From Gammaproteobacteria bacterium (GTDB lineage Bacteria; Pseudomonadota; Gammaproteobacteria; UBA9339): a stretch of 8,890 nucleotides of DNA. Made by a program: the position numbers and the translations under genes. Location of the stretch: NCBI GenBank assembly GCA_018814965.1, contig JAHIYS010000225.1:1-8890 (forward strand). Direction: 5' to 3'. The notes below the pieces were generated by a model, which saw only the letters and a list, made by a program, of their open reading frames with translations, made no database searches and had not been told where the DNA came from. This document shows positions 1 to 6,244 of this stretch, piece after piece (position 1 is the stretch's first letter; every line of letters starts with the position of its first letter).

Positions 1-569
1 AAGCCTGTATGAGTTTAGGGTCTTTAACCGAAGACCAAGCTCGATTATTAAAAAAAGAGGGGTTAGATTACTACAATCATAATCTGGACTCGTCAAAAGA
101 GTACTATAAAAAAATTATATCGACTAGAAGTTATAGTGAGCGAATTGATACTTTAGAAAATCTACGCAAGGTTGGGATCAAAATATGTTGTGGTGGAATT
201 ATAGGGATGGGGGAAACCATGGAAGATCGTATGGGGTTGCTGCAACAGTTAGCCAATTTTCCCCAGCATCCTCATAGTGTGCCGATTAATTACTTTATGC
301 CGATGTTAGGAACCCCTTTGGCTAATGTAAACTCTATAGATTATTTTGATTTTGTTAGGGTGATTGCGGTGGCGCGTATTTTAATGCCATCTTCTTTTAT
401 TAGATTGGCCGCAGGAAGGGAGCGGATGAGTGATGAATTACAAGCCTTGTGTTTTTGTGCTGGAGCTAATTCAATTTTTTGTGGAGAAAAACTTCTTACC
501 GCAAATAATCCTGAAATAGAAAAAGATCGTGGTTTGTTACGACGTCTAGGGATCGAAATAAAAAGCTAG
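1..569 (+). CDS. bioB: Biotin synthase BioB, 3' part (5' end outside window)
   Basis: Radical-SAM enzyme that inserts sulfur into dethiobiotin, the last step of biotin synthesis in the cytoplasm. The gene enters from the left edge with its reading frame at base 3; the ATG at 9 is internal, not the start. The visible part begins at the Cys equivalent to a [2Fe-2S] ligand (ACMSLG; E. coli Cys128), continues with the conserved GLDYYNHNLD segment, the Cys of IKICCGGIIGMGE (Cys188 equivalent) and the Arg of FIRLAAGRERM (Arg260 equivalent). The radical-SAM CxxxCxxC cluster and the Cys97 equivalent lie upstream, outside the window. The C-terminus stops soon after LLRRLG, about 30 residues earlier than in E. 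coli, a variable region. It is the first visible gene of a bioB-F-H-C-D operon. Identity is near certain. Confidence 0.97.
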   Translation, partial: ACMSLGSLTEDQARLLKKEGLDYYNHNLDSSKEYYKKIISTRSYSERIDTLENLRKVGIKICCGGIIGMGETMEDRMGLLQQLANFPQHPHSVPINYFMPMLGTPLANVNSIDYFDFVRVIAVARILMPSSFIRLAAGRERMSDELQALCFCAGANSIFCGEKLLTANNPEIEKDRGLLRRLGIEIKS

Positions 570-703
570 GATGCATGTATAGATATTTTTTTAGAGGAGA
601 TTTAAGAGACTTTATAAAATGTTGCCTAACGATATTTCTGGCATTTAAAATATGCTGGTTTGAATGCCCCCCTAGTTAATAGCTAACTTAACGGATGTAA
701 ATT
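570..703 (+). other. bioB-bioF intergenic gap
   Basis: A 134-base spacer in an operon whose next four genes all overlap. It contains the hairpin annotated at 640-668 and a shorter AGTTA/TAACT inverted repeat at 674-688. I see no BirA-operator-like pair (TTGTAAACC / GGTTTACAA type), no convincing sigma70 promoter and no terminator U-tract. A 9-codon ATG ORF at 619-648 has only a weak AAGAG upstream and is probably chance. The stretch may be the decayed remains of something or an mRNA-stability element; the sequence does not decide. Confidence 0.6.
640..668 (+). repeat. Inverted repeat / RNA hairpin between bioB and bioF
   Basis: GGCATTTAAA (640-649) can pair with TTTGAATGCC (659-668), giving a 10-bp stem with one G-U pair and a 9-base loop. 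No T-run follows on either strand, so it is not a classical intrinsic terminator. It could stabilise the bioB 3' end or separate expression of bioB from the downstream genes. The stem is read directly from sequence; any role is inferred. Confidence 0.5.
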
Positions 704-1864
704 GTGTTGGAAGTAAATTTAGTCAAAAATTTAAAAAAACGTCAACAATTAAATCTGTATCGAACTAGAGGGGTTTTTGGCGTCAATCCTTATTTATCTT
801 TTTCTAGCAATGATTATTTAGGTTTAGCAAATCACCCTGATGTTATTCGTGCGTGTGAAGATGGATTAAAAAAATATGGGTGTGGTAGTGGATCTTCACA
901 GTTATTGGGAGGATACAGTTTTGCTCATAAAGCTTTGGAAGAGGAGCTAGCAGGGTTTTTAGGTTACGAGAGAGTTTTATTATTTTCTACTGGCTATATG
1001 GCGAATTTAGGGGTGATAACAACCTTGTTTGCTGGTCGAGACAAGAGTATTTTTATTGATCGTTTTAGTCATGCATCAATTATTGATGGTTGTCATTATC
1101 CTAGGATTAATTTTAGAAGATACAAGCATTTGGATGTTCAAGACCTAAATAGAATTTTATCCTCTCAAGATTCTAAACAGAAAATAATTATTACTGAAGG
1201 GGTGTTTAGCATGGATGGTGATATGGCCCCTTTGTCTAATTTAGTAAAGATAGCTGAACAAAATAATGGATTGTTAATGCTTGATGATGCGCATGGTATT
1301 GGTGTTTTAGGTTCGCAAGGTAGAGGGACAATCAACTATTATGGAGCTACGTCAAAACAGGTGCCGATATTGGTCGGTACTTTTGGTAAGAGTTTTGGAA
1401 CTTTTGGTGCTTTTGTGGCTGGAAGTAAGGTTGTGATTGAAAGTCTAATTCAATTTGCGCGAACTAGTATTTATACTACTTCTTTACCTCCGGCAATTGT
1501 TGAGGCCACCCGCACAAGTTTAAAATTGCTCCAACAAGATGATTGGAGGCGGGATCATTTAGCTGTGTTAATCAAAAGATTTAGGAAAAAAGCGTGCCAA
1601 CTAGGATTACCTTTGTTGGCATCCAGGACACCTATTCAAGCATTGATTATAGGTAAAGCTAGTTGTGCCGAAAGTATAGCAGCGCATTTAAAAGAGCTGG
1701 GTATTTTGGTTGCTTTAGTACGGCCGCCGACGGTGCCAGTTAATACGTCGAGGTTACGAATTAGTCTAACGGCTAGTCATACCGAAGAAAACATTGATTG
1801 CTTATTAGACTTATTAAACCAGGTTATTGATAAAGATAAAAATGAAATCAAAGTTAAGCTATAA
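704..1864 (+). CDS. bioF: 8-amino-7-oxononanoate synthase BioF
   Basis: PLP-dependent alpha-oxoamine synthase that condenses pimeloyl-ACP (or -CoA) with L-alanine to 8-amino-7-oxononanoate, the first step of biotin ring assembly. At 386 residues it matches E. coli BioF (384). Visible features are the substrate-loop region LSFSSNDYLG (31-40), GSGSSQLLGG (61-70), the PLP-stacking His of FSHAS (His123), LDDAHGIGVLG with the PLP Asp194 and His197, and the Schiff-base lysine Lys229 in VGTFGKSFG, followed by the RPPTVPVNTSRLR signature (340-352). The start is GTG at 704 with a weak ACGGA about 9 bases upstream; a TTG directly follows it, and no better upstream start is evident given the N-terminal match. 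The 3' end overlaps bioH by 23 bases if bioH starts at 1842, suggesting translational coupling. Confidence 0.97.
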   Translation: MLEVNLVKNLKKRQQLNLYRTRGVFGVNPYLSFSSNDYLGLANHPDVIRACEDGLKKYGCGSGSSQLLGGYSFAHKALEEELAGFLGYERVLLFSTGYMANLGVITTLFAGRDKSIFIDRFSHASIIDGCHYPRINFRRYKHLDVQDLNRILSSQDSKQKIIITEGVFSMDGDMAPLSNLVKIAEQNNGLLMLDDAHGIGVLGSQGRGTINYYGATSKQVPILVGTFGKSFGTFGAFVAGSKVVIESLIQFARTSIYTTSLPPAIVEATRTSLKLLQQDDWRRDHLAVLIKRFRKKACQLGLPLLASRTPIQALIIGKASCAESIAAHLKELGILVALVRPPTVPVNTSRLRISLTASHTEENIDCLLDLLNQVIDKDKNEIKVKL

Positions 1865-2618
1865 GGTAATTGGGACAGGTAAAAGTGTTGTGCTAATTCA
1901 TGGATGGGGGGCGCACTCTGGTGTTTGGCAGATGATTGTACCGCAATTATCAAAGGAGTTTCGTGTTACCTTAATTGATTTGCCAGGATATGGGGATAAT
2001 AAAATATTGTCACAAAAGCATACGTTATTAAATATAGGTAAAAAAATTTCCTCTATTATTCCTGAGGGATCAATAGTAATTGGATGGTCAATGGGAGGGT
2101 TAATAGCAATCTGGTTGGCTATTCATTATCAGTGCTTAGTAGGTAAATTAATTTTAACTAATGCGACCCCTTGTTTTATTGAAAAAAACGATTGGCCGGG
2201 AGTAAGGGTTGATGTTTTTCAAGCTTTTAAAAAAGGGTTGCGTAAAGATTTAGAAAGGACCTCGTTACGTTTTATGGCTTTGCAAGTAAATCTAGATAAT
2301 CATCAAGAAGCGCGAAAACAATTACAGATTTTAAAAAATATTATGATTGTAGAGGATGGTGTTTCAGAAAAGGTTCTGACTCAAGGTTTGAGTATATTGT
2401 TAGATACTGATTTACGTTTAGATTTGGTTAAAATCAAGGCGCCAATATTATGGTTGCTGGGAGCGAAAGACAAACTGGTGCCAGCAGAAATTGATAAATA
2501 TTTAAAATTTTATATGCCCCAAGCGCAAATCAAGGTAATGCTGAAAGCTGCGCATATTCCGTTTATTTCTCATGTTGATTGTTTTTTAAAAACCATAAAG
2601 AAGTTTATTTATGAATAA
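1842..2618 (+). CDS. bioH: Pimeloyl-ACP methyl ester carboxylesterase BioH
   Basis: Alpha/beta-hydrolase that removes the methyl group from pimeloyl-ACP methyl ester, ending the BioC-primed fatty-acid-synthase route to pimelate. The catalytic triad is clear: Ser83 in the nucleophile elbow GWSMGG, Asp210 in GAKDKLVP and His238 in KAAHIPFISH, nearly the same positions as in E. coli (82, 207, 235). The oxyanion-side HGWG motif is at 20-23 and the DLPGYG turn at 46-51. I choose ATG 1842 (258 residues; E. coli 256); the frame also has a TTG at 1827 adding five residues, which no ribosome site favours. The gene begins inside the end of bioF and its stop overlaps the bioC start by 8 bases. Placing bioH inside the operon follows the Pseudomonas-type arrangement, unlike E. 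coli, where bioH is elsewhere. Confidence 0.95.
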   Translation: MKSKLSYKVIGTGKSVVLIHGWGAHSGVWQMIVPQLSKEFRVTLIDLPGYGDNKILSQKHTLLNIGKKISSIIPEGSIVIGWSMGGLIAIWLAIHYQCLVGKLILTNATPCFIEKNDWPGVRVDVFQAFKKGLRKDLERTSLRFMALQVNLDNHQEARKQLQILKNIMIVEDGVSEKVLTQGLSILLDTDLRLDLVKIKAPILWLLGAKDKLVPAEIDKYLKFYMPQAQIKVMLKAAHIPFISHVDCFLKTIKKFIYE

Positions 2619-3411
2619 TAAGTTTGATAAAGCACAAATTGCACGATCTTTTAGTCGGGCTGCGAAAAGCTATAACCAAGTTAATACTTTGCAAAAAAAA
2701 GTTGGGGATCATTTGATTTGCAAATTAAATGGGTTTAAGTCCAAGCCATCGGTGATGATTGATGTTGGATGTGGTACTGGAATATTAACTTCTAAGTTAG
2801 CTGATGTTTTTTTTCATGCAAAAGTTATTGGAGTAGATATAGCGCTCAATATGGTGAGCTATGCAAGTCAGTGTTTTGGTGATAAAAAGAACTTAAGATT
2901 TCTATGTGCAGATTCGGATAATCTGCCAATTGAAAATGAAGTTGTTGATGTAATATTTTCCAATTTAATGTTGCAGTGGAGTCCTGATATTAAGATTACT
3001 TTGAATGAATGGTTGCGTGTTCTTAAGCCAGGAGGAGCGGTGGTTTTCTCTACTTTTGGTTTGGGCTCTTTAAAAGAGCTGCATAGTGTTTGGTCTGGTC
3101 TCGATGCTTATGTTCATACAAGTGATTTTATCTTTTGGGAGACCTTATTGAGTATAATAAGGGATGTTGGTTTTAAAGATCAACACCTTGAGCAAGCTTC
3201 TCACCCGCGTTATTTTGATTCTGTATATGAGATGATGTTAGAGCTTAAAATGCTCGGTGCTCATAATATGCGGCAGGATCGTCATCAGGGATTGTCAGGG
3301 AGAAATAAATTCAAACAGCTGGAAATATATTATAACCAATTTCGGAATCATGATAATAAATTACCAGCTTCTTTTGAGGTCTATTATGTTGTTGCTAAAA
3401 AACAAAAATAA
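2611..3411 (+). CDS. bioC: Malonyl-ACP O-methyltransferase BioC
   Basis: SAM-dependent class I methyltransferase that caps the free carboxyl of malonyl-ACP so that fatty-acid synthesis can build the pimeloyl chain; partner of BioH. At 266 residues it is slightly longer than E. coli BioC (251). SAM-binding motif I is DVGCGTG (51-57), followed by the acidic residue of GVD (Asp76), Asp101 of the CADS segment, the family-typical NLMLQWSPD (118-126), LKPGG (138-142), and GSLKELHSVW (152-161), which closely resembles the E. coli GSLPELHQAW segment. LKMLGAHN (212-219) matches the substrate-side region. The ATG at 2611 overlaps the bioH stop within ATGAATAA, with AAAGAAG about 8 bases upstream. Its 3' end contains the Shine-Dalgarno and start of bioD. 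Confidence 0.95.
   Translation: MNNKFDKAQIARSFSRAAKSYNQVNTLQKKVGDHLICKLNGFKSKPSVMIDVGCGTGILTSKLADVFFHAKVIGVDIALNMVSYASQCFGDKKNLRFLCADSDNLPIENEVVDVIFSNLMLQWSPDIKITLNEWLRVLKPGGAVVFSTFGLGSLKELHSVWSGLDAYVHTSDFIFWETLLSIIRDVGFKDQHLEQASHPRYFDSVYEMMLELKMLGAHNMRQDRHQGLSGRNKFKQLEIYYNQFRNHDNKLPASFEVYYVVAKKQK
3376..3380 (+). promoter_or_regulatory. Ribosome binding site of bioD
   Basis: GAGGT lies five bases before ATG 3386, within the bioC coding region. It decides the bioD start against the open but implausible upstream extension of the frame. Confidence 0.7.
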
Positions 3412-4111
3412 TAAAAAGGATATTGCCCGTGGTTTTTTTATAACTGGGACTGATACCTCTGTTGGGAAGACACTAATTGCAGCTTCGATAACTTGCGCAT
3501 TGATCAATGAAGGGAAGAGGGTTTGCGCTATAAAGCCCATAGCAAGTGGTTGCGCTGTTATAGATAATAAACTATTTAATAACGATGCTTTGATATTGCA
3601 AAAGTTTAGTTCTTGCAGTGATTTGTTATATCCGGATATTAATCCATTTGCATTTCAAGATCCGGTTGCCCCTCATCTGGCGGCTAAGAAAAACAGGATT
3701 AAATTATCAGTTGCAGGAGTCATAAGAGCGTCAAGGAGGGCGCTAACATGTGAAGCTGATTATATTGTTATAGAGGGTGCTGGTGGATGTTGTACGCCTG
3801 TGAGCGATCATGAGAGTATGTTGGATCTTGCAAAAGCTTATGGTTATCCGGTTGTTTTAGTTGTAGGAGTCAGGTTGGGTTGTATTAATCATACCGTTTT
3901 AACATATGAGCATATGCGTAGTTCTGGAGTCAAAATATCAGGTTGGATTGCTAACGTTGTTGATAAAAAAATGCTCTATTTACAAGAAAACATTGAATCG
4001 ATGAGGGAGTGTATAAAAGCGCCATTGCTTGGAGTTGTTCCTTATATAAATGGAGTTAATCCTGAGAAAATTCTGAGATTCTTAGAATTGGAAAATATAA
4101 TTCAAGGCTGA
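3386..4111 (+). CDS. bioD: Dethiobiotin synthetase BioD
   Basis: ATP-dependent carboxylase that closes the ureido ring of 7,8-diaminononanoate to give dethiobiotin, the penultimate biotin step. Motifs are the P-loop GTDTSVGKT (21-29, Lys28), the CO2-side lysine in AIKPIASG (Lys50), EGAGG (130-134), GVRLGCINH (161-169) and the adenine-side WIAN (187-190). I place the start at ATG 3386: a strong GAGGT at 3376-3380 lies five bases upstream, and the protein then has 241 residues, near the family length. The frame stays open back to 3257, but that extension is unlike any BioD and lies inside bioC. The gene overlaps bioC by 26 bases and the convergent birA by 10 bases. The N-terminal leader before the P-loop strand is about a dozen residues longer than in E. 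coli. Confidence 0.95.
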   Translation: MLLLKNKNNKKDIARGFFITGTDTSVGKTLIAASITCALINEGKRVCAIKPIASGCAVIDNKLFNNDALILQKFSSCSDLLYPDINPFAFQDPVAPHLAAKKNRIKLSVAGVIRASRRALTCEADYIVIEGAGGCCTPVSDHESMLDLAKAYGYPVVLVVGVRLGCINHTVLTYEHMRSSGVKISGWIANVVDKKMLYLQENIESMRECIKAPLLGVVPYINGVNPEKILRFLELENIIQG

Positions 4112-5166
4112 ATTCTTAAAGAAACTTCAGCAGAAGCAAAAGATCTTGTTTTTCCATGATTATCTTTAAGTAAAAAATATCCTTTGTCATCGATTCCCAT
4201 GCCAGTGCCAGTAATATTTTGTTCGTTGGTTATAACGGTTACTTTTTTTCCATAAGCGGCATCTAGTTTCAGCCATTTTTTTATGAATGGTTTTAAGCCT
4301 TGATCTTGGTAGGTGCTAATAGCTTCTAATAGATTATCTAATAAAAGGCCTGCTAATTGATTTCTTTTAGGTGTCAAACCGGTTATTTGGGCAATATCAC
4401 ACCAGGGCTGAGTTATTTGGTCCCCTTTTTCTTGAGAAATATTTAAGTTTATACCTATCCCAATAATTGCATTATAAATATGGGGAATTTCTCCAAAAAG
4501 ATCGATTAAAATGCCTACTAGTTTACGATTTTCCCATAAAACATCATTGGGCCATTTAAGAGAGATCCCATTTTTAATCCCATAGCTTTTTAAAGACTCT
4601 GCGACAGCAACCGCAATTACTAATCCTAAGCCGCTTAGTTCATGGGGTTCGCGAGAAAACTGCCAAGATAAAGATAGATAGATGTTTTGTGCAAAAGTAC
4701 ATATCCAATTTCTTCCAAAGCGTCCTCGAGCAGCTGTTTGATATTCGGCAAAACAAAAGTATCTTTCGGATTTAGGTTTTAGGGTTTTCTTATTTTTTCG
4801 AACACCAAGCTTACCTGAGTCTGAGTTATATCTTTCGCAGTTTTCAAGTTTTTTTTCCTTTATTAGATCTGCTAGATAGTTGTTGGTAGATGGTAGTTCA
4901 TCGAAAATTAAAATTTCGTTTGCATCAAACTTATGTTTGATAGCGATATGTTTTGTGATATTTTTTTTGTCTAATAATTCTAAGCCGCCGGGTATTCTAT
5001 ATCCTAGGTTTGTTTTAGCTTCAATATTGATGCCATATTCTTTTAGCTGTTTGATGCTTTTCCAGATTGCACCCCGGGTCACTTTAAGCTTAGCGCCTAA
5101 AGTGGTTCCGGAGTGGTATTTGCCATCACATAATATTTTAAGTAAAGCTTTGATGTTTTTGGGCAT
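4102..5166 (-). CDS. birA: Biotin-protein ligase / biotin operon repressor BirA, with internal insertion
   Basis: Makes biotinyl-5'-AMP and transfers biotin to the acetyl-CoA carboxylase carrier protein; with the N-terminal helix-turn-helix it can also repress the bio genes. Order: winged-helix domain 1-60 (HSGTTLGAKLKVTRGAIWKS, wing NLGYRIPG), catalytic domain from about 85 (STNNYLADL at 93-101, biotin loop ARGRFG at 146-151, KWPND at 204-208, RKLVGIL with the catalytic-lysine equivalent Lys215, GIGINLN at 236-242), and the small C-terminal domain from about 305. It has 354 residues against 321 in E. coli. Most of the excess is 23 lysine-rich residues (about 111-133) bounded by a repeated ERY, corresponding to 9-bp direct repeats in the DNA. 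The first glycine of the GRGRRG biotin loop is Ala146. The ATG is 2 bases after the hpf stop, with no clear Shine-Dalgarno; the stop overlaps the bioD end. Confidence 0.95.
   Translation of the reverse strand: MPKNIKALLKILCDGKYHSGTTLGAKLKVTRGAIWKSIKQLKEYGINIEAKTNLGYRIPGGLELLDKKNITKHIAIKHKFDANEILIFDELPSTNNYLADLIKEKKLENCERYNSDSGKLGVRKNKKTLKPKSERYFCFAEYQTAARGRFGRNWICTFAQNIYLSLSWQFSREPHELSGLGLVIAVAVAESLKSYGIKNGISLKWPNDVLWENRKLVGILIDLFGEIPHIYNAIIGIGINLNISQEKGDQITQPWCDIAQITGLTPKRNQLAGLLLDNLLEAISTYQDQGLKPFIKKWLKLDAAYGKKVTVITNEQNITGTGMGIDDKGYFLLKDNHGKTRSFASAEVSLRIQP
4760..4837. repeat. 60-bp in-frame insertion in birA flanked by 9-bp direct repeats
   Basis: TATCTTTCG occurs at 4760-4768 and again at 4829-4837, exactly 69 bases apart, with 60 bases between. 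In birA this adds 23 codons and repeats the residues ERY, so the frame is kept. Compared with E. coli BirA, the extra residues fall just before the biotin-binding loop, where that protein has a short linker (SGDACIAEYQ). The pattern resembles a target-site duplication around a small inserted element, as with Rickettsia palindromic elements, although I see no good terminal inverted repeat inside the 60 bases. The repeats are seen directly; the insertion history is inferred. Confidence 0.6.
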
Positions 5167-5168
5167 AA

Positions 5169-5483
5169 CTAAAGAGCTGTGTCAGTCACTTTATGGGCAT
5201 CAAATATTTTCCCTTTATGCTTATCTAATTGACGGATTATTTTATCTACCAAAAGGTCAATGGTTTTATACATATCTTCTGATTCTGCGCTGGCAAAAAC
5301 TTCCGATCCTGGTATATGGACTGTAGCTTCAGCTGCTTGAGAAAGTTTATTTACGCTAAGGAAAACATGTATATTTGTTATTTGATGTGAGTGTTTTTAT
5401 ATGCGGCTTATTTTTTTGATAATAAAGTCATGTAGTATTGGTGTAATTTCAATACCGTGTCCTGAAATTTTAATTGGTTGCAT
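5169..5483 (-). pseudogene. hpf: Ribosome hibernation promoting factor Hpf, interrupted by an in-frame TAA
   Basis: Read on the minus strand, ATG 5481-5483 opens MQPIKISGHGIEITPILHDF, a good match to the start of E. coli HPF (MQLNITGNNVEITEALREF). After 28 codons there is TAA at 5397-5399. The same frame then continues without shift as KHSHQITNIHVFL, AEATVHIPGSEVFASAESED, MYKTIDLLVDKIIRQLDKHK, to TAG at 5169-5171: 103 residues plus the internal stop. The stop aligns with Glu28 of E. coli HPF (LEQYF), so one GAA-to-TAA change would explain it. A strong AGGAGG (5488-5493) is retained. No usable start follows the stop until an ATG deep in the protein (SAESEDMYK). The 28-residue product lacks most of the fold, so the gene is probably non-functional unless there is read-through or a sequencing error. 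HPF normally inactivates 70S ribosomes by dimerisation in stationary phase. Confidence 0.85.
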
Positions 5484-5485
5484 TG

Positions 5486-5493
5486 CTCCTCCT
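5486..5493 (-). promoter_or_regulatory. Strong ribosome binding site of hpf
   Basis: AGGAGGAG lies a few bases before the hpf ATG (5483) and directly after the lptB stop (5498-5500). It is the best Shine-Dalgarno of the minus-strand block, which is odd for a gene that is now interrupted. Confidence 0.75.
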
Positions 5494-5497
5494 AAAT

Positions 5498-6223
5498 TTA
5501 TATATTAAAATTTTCACCCAAATATACTTTTCGTACCTGCTGGTCGTTTAAAATATCTTTCGGTGTTCCCTCGGCTATAATTTCTCCTGCGTTAACTATA
5601 TATGCTCGATGACAAATGTCTAGGGTTTCACGCACATTATGGTCTGTAATTAAAACCCCGATCTTACGTTCGCATAATTGATGAATGATATGTTTGATAT
5701 CGATAACTGAAATTGGATCTATGCCAGCAAACGGCTCATCTAAAAGAATGAATTTTGGTTCTAAAGCCAAAGCGCGTGCAATTTCTACTCGACGTCGTTC
5801 TCCACCAGAGAGACTAAAGCCAATATTATTTCTTATGGAGTCGATATGAAATTCTTCAAGAAGTCCATTGCATATTTCCCATCGTTTTTCTTGAGATAGA
5901 TTTTTGCGTAATTCTAAGACAGCCATTATGTTTTCAGCGACACTTAATTTGCGAAATATGGATGGTTCTTGTGGTAAATATCCTATGCCTAAGCGTGCAC
6001 GTTCATGAATGGTTAGATTGGTTATCTCTTTGTCGTTAAGAAATATTTGTCCGCCATCTAGACTTACCATGCCAAGAGTCATGTAAAAGCTTGTAGTTTT
6101 GCCAGCACCATTTGGGCCTAATAGACCAACAATTTCAGCGCTGCGAATAACAAACGATACATCTTTGACAACGACTTTGCGCTTGTAGATTTTTTTTAAG
6201 TGTTCGGTTTTTAGTATATCCAT
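5498..6223 (-). CDS. lptB: LPS export ABC transporter ATPase LptB
   Basis: Cytoplasmic ATPase of the LptB2FG complex, which extracts lipopolysaccharide from the inner membrane and pushes it along the Lpt bridge. The 241-residue length and motif positions match E. coli LptB: Walker A GPNGAGKTT (36-44, Lys42), Q-loop Gln85 in LPQEPSIF, ABC signature LSGGERRR (138-145), Walker B FILLDEP (158-164, catalytic Glu163), and switch His195 in ITDHNVRE. The ATG at 6223 follows the ffh stop by 21 bases with only a weak GAGA site, so it is probably in one operon with ffh. In many gammaproteobacteria lptB sits between lptA and rpoN-hpf; here lptA/lptC are not upstream and rpoN is missing between lptB and hpf. 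Identity is secure. Confidence 0.97.
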   Translation of the reverse strand: MDILKTEHLKKIYKRKVVVKDVSFVIRSAEIVGLLGPNGAGKTTSFYMTLGMVSLDGGQIFLNDKEITNLTIHERARLGIGYLPQEPSIFRKLSVAENIMAVLELRKNLSQEKRWEICNGLLEEFHIDSIRNNIGFSLSGGERRRVEIARALALEPKFILLDEPFAGIDPISVIDIKHIIHQLCERKIGVLITDHNVRETLDICHRAYIVNAGEIIAEGTPKDILNDQQVRKVYLGENFNI

Positions 6224-6244
6224 GGGTTTTAAATCTCAAAACAA

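Noticed and set aside
619..648. Nine-codon ATG ORF between bioB and bioF
   Set aside because: Only a weak Shine-Dalgarno and no recognisable content; it runs into the hairpin.
570..703. BirA operator in the bioB-bioF gap
   Set aside because: No TTGTAAACC / GGTTTACAA-like pair with the expected spacing was found; the operator is more likely upstream of the window.
1827..1841. TTG start for bioH
   Set aside because: ATG 1842 gives a length and catalytic numbering matching the family; TTG has no better ribosome site.
3257..3385. Upstream extension of the bioD frame from 3257
   Set aside because: The extra 43 residues lie inside bioC, resemble no BioD, and a strong GAGGT directly precedes ATG 3386.
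4880..5326. Long plus-strand frame opposite birA and hpf
   Set aside because: It is antisense to well-recognised birA and hpf sequence and its translation resembles no family.
5391..5420. Frameshift at the seven-A run as the cause of the hpf break
   Set aside because: Frame is identical before and after the stop, so one substitution explains it; a shift would need a compensating second shift.
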